Position numbers and translations under genes: made by a program. Shown one piece after another: positions 9,051 through 12,775 of a DNA stretch of 12,775 nucleotides. Origin of the DNA: Pinguiococcus pyrenoidosus. Its lineage: Eukaryota > Sar > Pinguiophyceae > Pinguiochrysidales > Pinguiochrysidaceae. How positions within the stretch are numbered: the first letter of the stretch is position 1; each line of letters opens with the position of its first letter. Where the stretch lies: assembly GCA_019677205.1 (NCBI GenBank), contig JAAMXY010003700.1:1-12775 (forward strand). Reading direction: 5' to 3'. The notes below the pieces were generated by a model. The model was given only the letters and a program-made list of their open reading frames with translations. It was not told where the DNA came from and did not search any database.

Positions 9051-9982
9051 TTATGCGTCCCCTGCGGCCTCGCCTTCCTCCATCGCATCCTCGTCCTCCT
9101 CTTCGGCAAGCTTGGCCTGTGCCCACGTCACCGCGTCCTCCACGACGGTGGCGGGCACAGCTTGTGCCTTCCAGTTGGTCTGCTCGGTGATCCACTGCAT
9201 ATCCAACGTGAAGGGCTTGTCCTTCGCGTCGTCGTACAGCGTGTAGTAGATCTTCGCAATCTGCCGGACGGCCTCATCCGCCGTGATCTCGTTCAGAGGA
9301 AGTCTCTCGACTTCGGTCTTCGCCGCTTGGCGGCCTTTGCCCGTGGCGCACCCGAAGTACCGAAAGGCCTGGCCGCTGCAGGAGGTTTTGCCACGGCAGG
9401 GTCAGGCATCCGTCCTTCCATCCACAAAGACGCCATGCGGCGAAGCACGAACCTTGGCTCCAACATGTACAGCTCGTGCGTCTTCTTCTCCTCGTCGTAG
9501 CCCGCTAGGAGCATGGTGCTGCCGAATGGTCGGAGCGAGCCATGCAGGGTGAAGAAGTGAACGAATCGGGAGACCCGCTTGGCCAGCACCTCGGGCGCAA
9601 TGGGCACGTTGAGCTGGTTCTTGTAGGCCCGCGCCTCATCGCGCGCGCGATCTAGGAGCTGCCGTCCATCCGGAGCGTAGCCGGTGCAGCACGCGATCAC
9701 GTGCTTATCCACATTGGCAGACAGGCGGTTCGAATTTGGGACCATCATCTTGAACAGTTTCACATGCTCCGCCGCGATCACCACGCCGTCGGAGCACCGG
9801 ATGCCGATGGCCGTTCCCGCATTCTCGACGGCCTTCGCTGCGTACTCGACCTGGAAAATTCGCCCGTCGACGGAGTATGTTGTGGCGGAGTAGTCGTACT
9901 GCGGAGAGCAAAGCGTGGGTCAGCGACCTTGGCGCGAACGCGCGTCAGGTCCGTGGCGTACCCCTGCTGCACTGGATGCCAT
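9051..9982 (-). CDS. PSMA3: 20S proteasome subunit alpha type 3 (alpha7), 3 exons
   Basis: Minus-strand exons are 9982-9962, 9898-9453 and 9375-9051 (TAA), giving 263 aa (human 255). Introns are 63 and 77 nt, each with a CTGAC branch candidate. Exon 1 codes only seven residues, MASSAAG. The alpha-subunit signature YDYSATTYSVDGRIFQVEYA follows at residues 8-27, replacing the catalytic Thr of beta subunits. Type 3 is identified by RPFG, LYMLEPSG across the second junction, FGCATGKGRQAAKTEVERL (161-179), and an acidic C-terminal tail (246-263). The subunit forms part of the heptameric outer ring that gates substrate entry and docks regulators. The tail lacks Ser and Thr, unlike human and yeast alpha7. 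It is divergent from the HCF101-type gene across a 381-bp promoter region. Confidence 0.96.
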
Positions 9983-10363
9983 GACGAGAACTGTGGTGCT
10001 GCGCCCAGGAAACTCGGGAAACTCGCTGAGAGAGAGAGAGAGAGCACCAAGGCACGAAATCCGCGGGAAGCTTGCGACCATGAGCAGAGAAGCTCCTCGA
10101 AGATTGCCCTCTTTTGAATACGAGGATCTGCACTAATTTTGGCTCTTTATAAACTATTATATTTTGAAATACTAATATCTGAGCCATCATCCAATCCCTC
10201 CCTCCTGTGCCCAAATCCAATTTGCACGTTCAAGAGCACTTGGAAGAAGCCCGAAAACGATTCAAACTTTCCGGCCTCTGTCACGAACCCCAAAATCTTG
10301 CCATCTGTCCCGCCCCGCCTTTTCTCTCTCTCTCCCTCTCTCCCCCTCCGCCGTCAGCCCTCC
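9983..10363. promoter_or_regulatory. 381-bp bidirectional promoter region (PSMA3 / HCF101-like)
   Basis: This lies between two divergent start codons. Each gene has a CT tract in its sense orientation just upstream of its ATG. The PSMA3 tract is at 10044-10028 (minus strand, ~46-62 nt upstream). The HCF101-like tract is at ~10319-10350 (plus strand, 14-45 nt upstream). A central AT-rich island at ~10134-10190 contains TATAAA at 10148-10153, 211 bp from the HCF101-like ATG. Confidence 0.55.
10148..10153 (+). promoter_or_regulatory. TATA-like element
   Basis: TATAAA inside the only strongly AT-rich island of the divergent region, oriented towards the HCF101-like gene. The distance to its ATG would need a ~180-nt leader, so its role is uncertain. 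Confidence 0.3.
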
Positions 10364-11574
10364 ATGGCGTTTCGGCGGCTGAGCACGTCCGTCGAGACCG
10401 GCTTGGCGGCTGTCCAGCGAATCGTGGCCGTTGCGAGTTGCAAGGGCGGCGTGGGGAAGTCCACGGTGGCGGCGAATGTGGCTTTCGGGCTGAAGCAGCA
10501 AGGCCTCAAGGTGGGTCTTCTGGATTGTGACGTCCACGGGCCGAGTCTTCCCACGCTGCTGCGCCCGGTGGACGAGCGCGTGCGGCGCTCGGAGGCTCGC
10601 GAGAACTGGGTGCTGCCGCTGGAGGTGGAGGGCGTGAAGTGCCTCAGCTTCGGCTGGGTGTCCCCCAAGGCGGACGTGCAAGGGGCGGGCGGCAGAGGAG
10701 CTGCCCTGCTGCGCGGACCGCAGCTGAGCCGCGTGGTGGTCCAGCTGCTCTGTGCCACGGACTGGGGAGAGCTGGACTACCTCGTGCTGGACACTCCGCC
10801 AGGTAGCGGACGTGCAGTGTGAGCGGCCTATGCGGAGGGATGGCGCTGCTGATGATCTTGGACTTTGCCGACTGGACAGGGACGGGCGACGCGCTTATCA
10901 CGCTGTGCCAGAGCTGCGCCATTGATGGCGTGGTGCTCGTGACCACCCCGGCGAAGGTGAGCTACGTGGACGTCGTGAAGGGCTTGGAGATGTTCCATCG
11001 CCTCCGCGTGCCCACGATCTCCGTGGTGGAGAACATGGCCTACTTCAAATGCCCAGGAGGCTCCGTGCACTACCTCTTCGGGAGGGGATCCGGGGACAAT
11101 CTGGCAAGAGACGCGGGCCTGGCCCCTCCCGTGCAGGTGCCCATCTCGGAGGCAACATCCAGGGCGAACGACATGGCACTGCCGCTCATGCTGGTGGAGC
11201 CGGCGAGCGACGAAGCCGAAGCGTACCGCGAGACCATCGGGAGGATCTTCAGCTTCTTCGACAACAGAGAGGACGAGAAACGGCAGCGAGAAGCGGTCGA
11301 GACGTCCGGACAGGGCATGAGCGGGGCGCGGGTCAAGCTCACAGCGAAGGGCTTTGACGTGGCCGTGCAGATCATCGGGTCGGATCGAGCGGAGCAGTTC
11401 ACAGTTGACGTCTACGAATGGAGGCGATGGGCTGGCGACCCGAAAGCTGCTACCGCACTGGAGGAGCCACCCAGTCTAGAACTTCTCGAGGGAGAGAAGG
11501 TGAAGCTGATCTCCCCCGACGGCGCCTTCAGCCATGTATTCAGCATGGAGGAGCTGCGACAAAGGCAGCAGTAG
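10364..11574 (+). CDS. HCF101: Mrp/NBP35-family Fe-S P-loop ATPase, HCF101-type with DUF971-like C-terminus (2 exons)
   Basis: Exons are 10364-10802 and 10880-11574 (TAG), giving 377 aa. The 77-nt intron (GTAGCG...GGACAG) splits the Gly codon of DTPPGTGDA, and splicing restores this family motif exactly. The family assembles and transfers 4Fe-4S clusters; HCF101 serves plastid photosystem I in plants. The deviant Walker A is CKGGVGKST (26-34), the LLDCDVHGPSLP strand is at 52-63, LRGPQLS follows, then WGELDYLVLDTPPGTGD ending at 150. VENMAYFKCPGG (195-207) has only the first cysteine of the CPxC bridge. FGRGSG and the region to 270 follow HCF101. Residues ~296-374 resemble DUF971 (KLISPDGAFSHVFSMEELR). 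The N-terminal MIP18/DUF59 domain of plant HCF101 is absent. MAFRRLSTS could be a short mitochondrial targeting peptide, but this is weak. The start was chosen for its CCATGG context; the frame is open further upstream but looks non-coding. Confidence 0.85.
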
Positions 11575-11621
11575 AGAGCAAGCGCCTTTCTCTATGTTTT
11601 TGTTTTGTTTTTCCTTTCTTG
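11575..11621. other. 47-bp convergent 3' gap with T-rich tract
   Basis: The stops of the HCF101-like gene and the HD gene are only 47 bp apart. The gap is dominated by T runs on the plus strand (about 11586-11620) and contains no AATAAA. Both transcripts must end here or overlap into the neighbouring coding region. Confidence 0.6.
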
Positions 11622-12527
11622 TCAGCATCGAAGGATGCGCGATCCAACGTTGATCTCCTCCCAGAAGTCGTCAAGGAAGCGCTGCATGGTCTCCGTGCGC
11701 TTCCGTGCCATCTTCTGCCCCGCCGTGGTCTTCATCATGGCCTCGAGCGTCAAAAGCTTCTCGTAGAAGTGGTCCAAGGTGTTTTGCTCGCGCTGTGCGT
11801 CTGCGTATGCCGATGCCTCGACTCCCACCTGGGCAAAAAGAGGCGTGAGATCCTGACCTTGGCGCATCACGCACAGACGCGCTCTACCTCATCAGGAGGC
11901 GCTCGCCGCTCGGCGTCATAGAGCGGCCGCAGCTTCTTGCCTCCAAACGTGAAGCACCTCGCGATGCCCACTGCCCCGATTGCATCCAGTCGGTCGGCGT
12001 CTTGCACGCACGCAAAGGGCGGCGTGATGTTCAGGGCCTCCCCTCGGTCCCTAGCGCTGATCTCCGCCTTGAAACCAATGTTCTTCACGATGTACTCCAC
12101 CTCGGCAAGGTCGGCGCTCGTGAGCAGCTCTTCCTGCTCGGCCAGCTGCAGTGCCCGGCGCAGCTCTCCGTCACCTGCTGCTGCAGACTGGTATTTCCAG
12201 TCGGAAACATCATGCAACAGCGCCGCCATCAGCGCTATCCGCCGCTGCTCCGGCGGCAGAGCTTCCTATCCCCTTGTTGGTCAGCATCCGGCACGAAGCA
12301 TACGGGGGCTCACCCACGGAGCTCTTGCGCTCACCCGCAACGAGCAAAAGACGTGCACACGATCGAACAGACACGGCACCGCATACCTGCTCTGCGAGCG
12401 CCATTGTCAGGTCGATGACTCTCTTGACGTGCTCAAAGTCATGGGACGCGTCGTTGCCGGCCATGCTGCTTCGCACATAGTGGGCCAGCCGCTGGAAGGC
12501 GGCCGACTCGGTCAGATCCGTCGCCAT
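11622..12527 (-). CDS. HD-domain phosphohydrolase, YedJ-like (3 exons; possible further 5' exon)
   Basis: Minus-strand exons are 12527-12387, 12265-11888 and 11828-11622 (TGA), giving 241 aa, close to the ~230 aa of bacterial YedJ. Introns are 121 and 59 nt with CTGAC and CTCAC branch candidates. HD metal ligands are visible: His33 in [10 protein letters not shown], His64-Asp65 in [11 protein letters not shown], and Asp135/Asp137 in [11 protein letters not shown]. The C-terminal block [17 protein letters not shown] then MARKRTETM is characteristic of this subfamily. HD proteins of this group are metal-dependent phosphohydrolases; the substrate is not known. The ATG at 12527 follows directly on CCGCAG, an acceptor-like sequence, and the frame stays open to the window edge. 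The start could therefore be internal, with another exon upstream. The stop lies 47 bp from the stop of the convergent HCF101-like gene. Confidence 0.87.
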
Positions 12528-12775
12528 CTGCGGCCCAAGCCGGGGTCGAGCACAGGAACGAAATGCAGAGGCTCCTGGACGAGGTCCAAGCGCCGCGAGG
12601 TGCAGAAGACACAGGGTATGTGCAAGATACGGTGGCAAGAGAGCGAGAGAGAGAGAGCCGCGCAAAGAGTGGAGCCCTTGTGACAGACAGATCAACGCAG
12701 CGTGCTTGCTTGCTCGAGCAGCGCCTGGGGCGTACCAGAGCAACTTAGGCAGTCGCTCCTTGGCAGCTGCTTCCG
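12528..12775 (-). promoter_or_regulatory. Upstream region of the HD gene with CT tract; possible intron
   Basis: In the HD gene's sense this 248-bp stretch has a CT tract at 12658-12638, like those before PSMA3 and the HCF101-like gene, which favours a leader. Alternatively it is an intron of ~208 nt: a GTACGC donor candidate at 12735 and a GGGCCGCAG acceptor at 12528, with an open frame from 12736 to the window edge in phase with the HD frame. I cannot choose between them. Confidence 0.45.

Noticed and set aside
9293-9375. Continuous PSMA3 frame ending in a basic tail
   Set aside because: It reads through the 77-nt intron into the wrong frame; splicing 9453 to 9375 restores the conserved LEPSG and GKGRQAAKTE motifs.
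1-12775. Prokaryotic operon, CRISPR array or mobile element
   Set aside because: The genes alternate strand, are spliced and are eukaryote-specific. Repeats are short tandem units without spacer structure, and no transposase, integrase or terminal repeats were seen.
1-12775. tRNA or rRNA genes
   Set aside because: No cloverleaf box A/box B pair or rRNA core motif was recognised by eye; a covariance search would be needed to exclude small RNAs.

Overview
This is a gene-dense stretch of nuclear DNA from a eukaryotic microbe. The evidence is spliced genes with GT-AG introns (15 inferred, about 59 to 236 nt), a 20S proteasome alpha subunit, a ciliary transition-zone membrane protein and a NatC subunit. 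The DNA is GC-rich. The TMEM17/216-family gene points to a flagellated or ciliated organism. The HCF101-type ATPase with a DUF971-like tail is typical of algae and of lineages with plastid ancestry. A flagellate alga or related protist (for example a cryptophyte) is my guess; the sequence does not settle the lineage.

Seven protein genes are supported, left to right. (1) The C-terminal ~1,670 codons of ECM29, a HEAT-repeat proteasome adaptor (+, 5 exons, open at the left edge). (2) A 2-oxoglutarate/Fe(II) oxygenase of the prolyl-4-hydroxylase type (-, 4 exons). (3) A TMEM17/TMEM216-family tetraspan protein (+, 2 exons). (4) NAA38/LSMD1, the Sm-like subunit of the NatC N-terminal acetyltransferase (+, 3 exons). 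(5) Proteasome subunit alpha type 3 (PSMA3, alpha7) (-, 3 exons). (6) A Mrp/NBP35-family P-loop ATPase of HCF101 type (+, 2 exons). (7) An HD-domain phosphohydrolase (-, at least 3 exons, possibly running off the right edge).

Convergent pairs are separated by only 89, 115 and 47 bp (stop to stop). The two divergent pairs share promoter regions of 611 and 381 bp. No operon logic is expected. The one functional link is that ECM29 and PSMA3/alpha7, which contact each other in the proteasome, lie within 4 kb. No mobile element, tRNA, rRNA or CRISPR array was seen. I found no new multi-gene system. The most interesting points are a PSMA3 acidic tail with no phosphorylatable residue beside ECM29, an HCF101-type ATPase lacking the MIP18 domain and the second CPxC cysteine, two introns that stay translatable if retained, and shared intron and promoter signatures.
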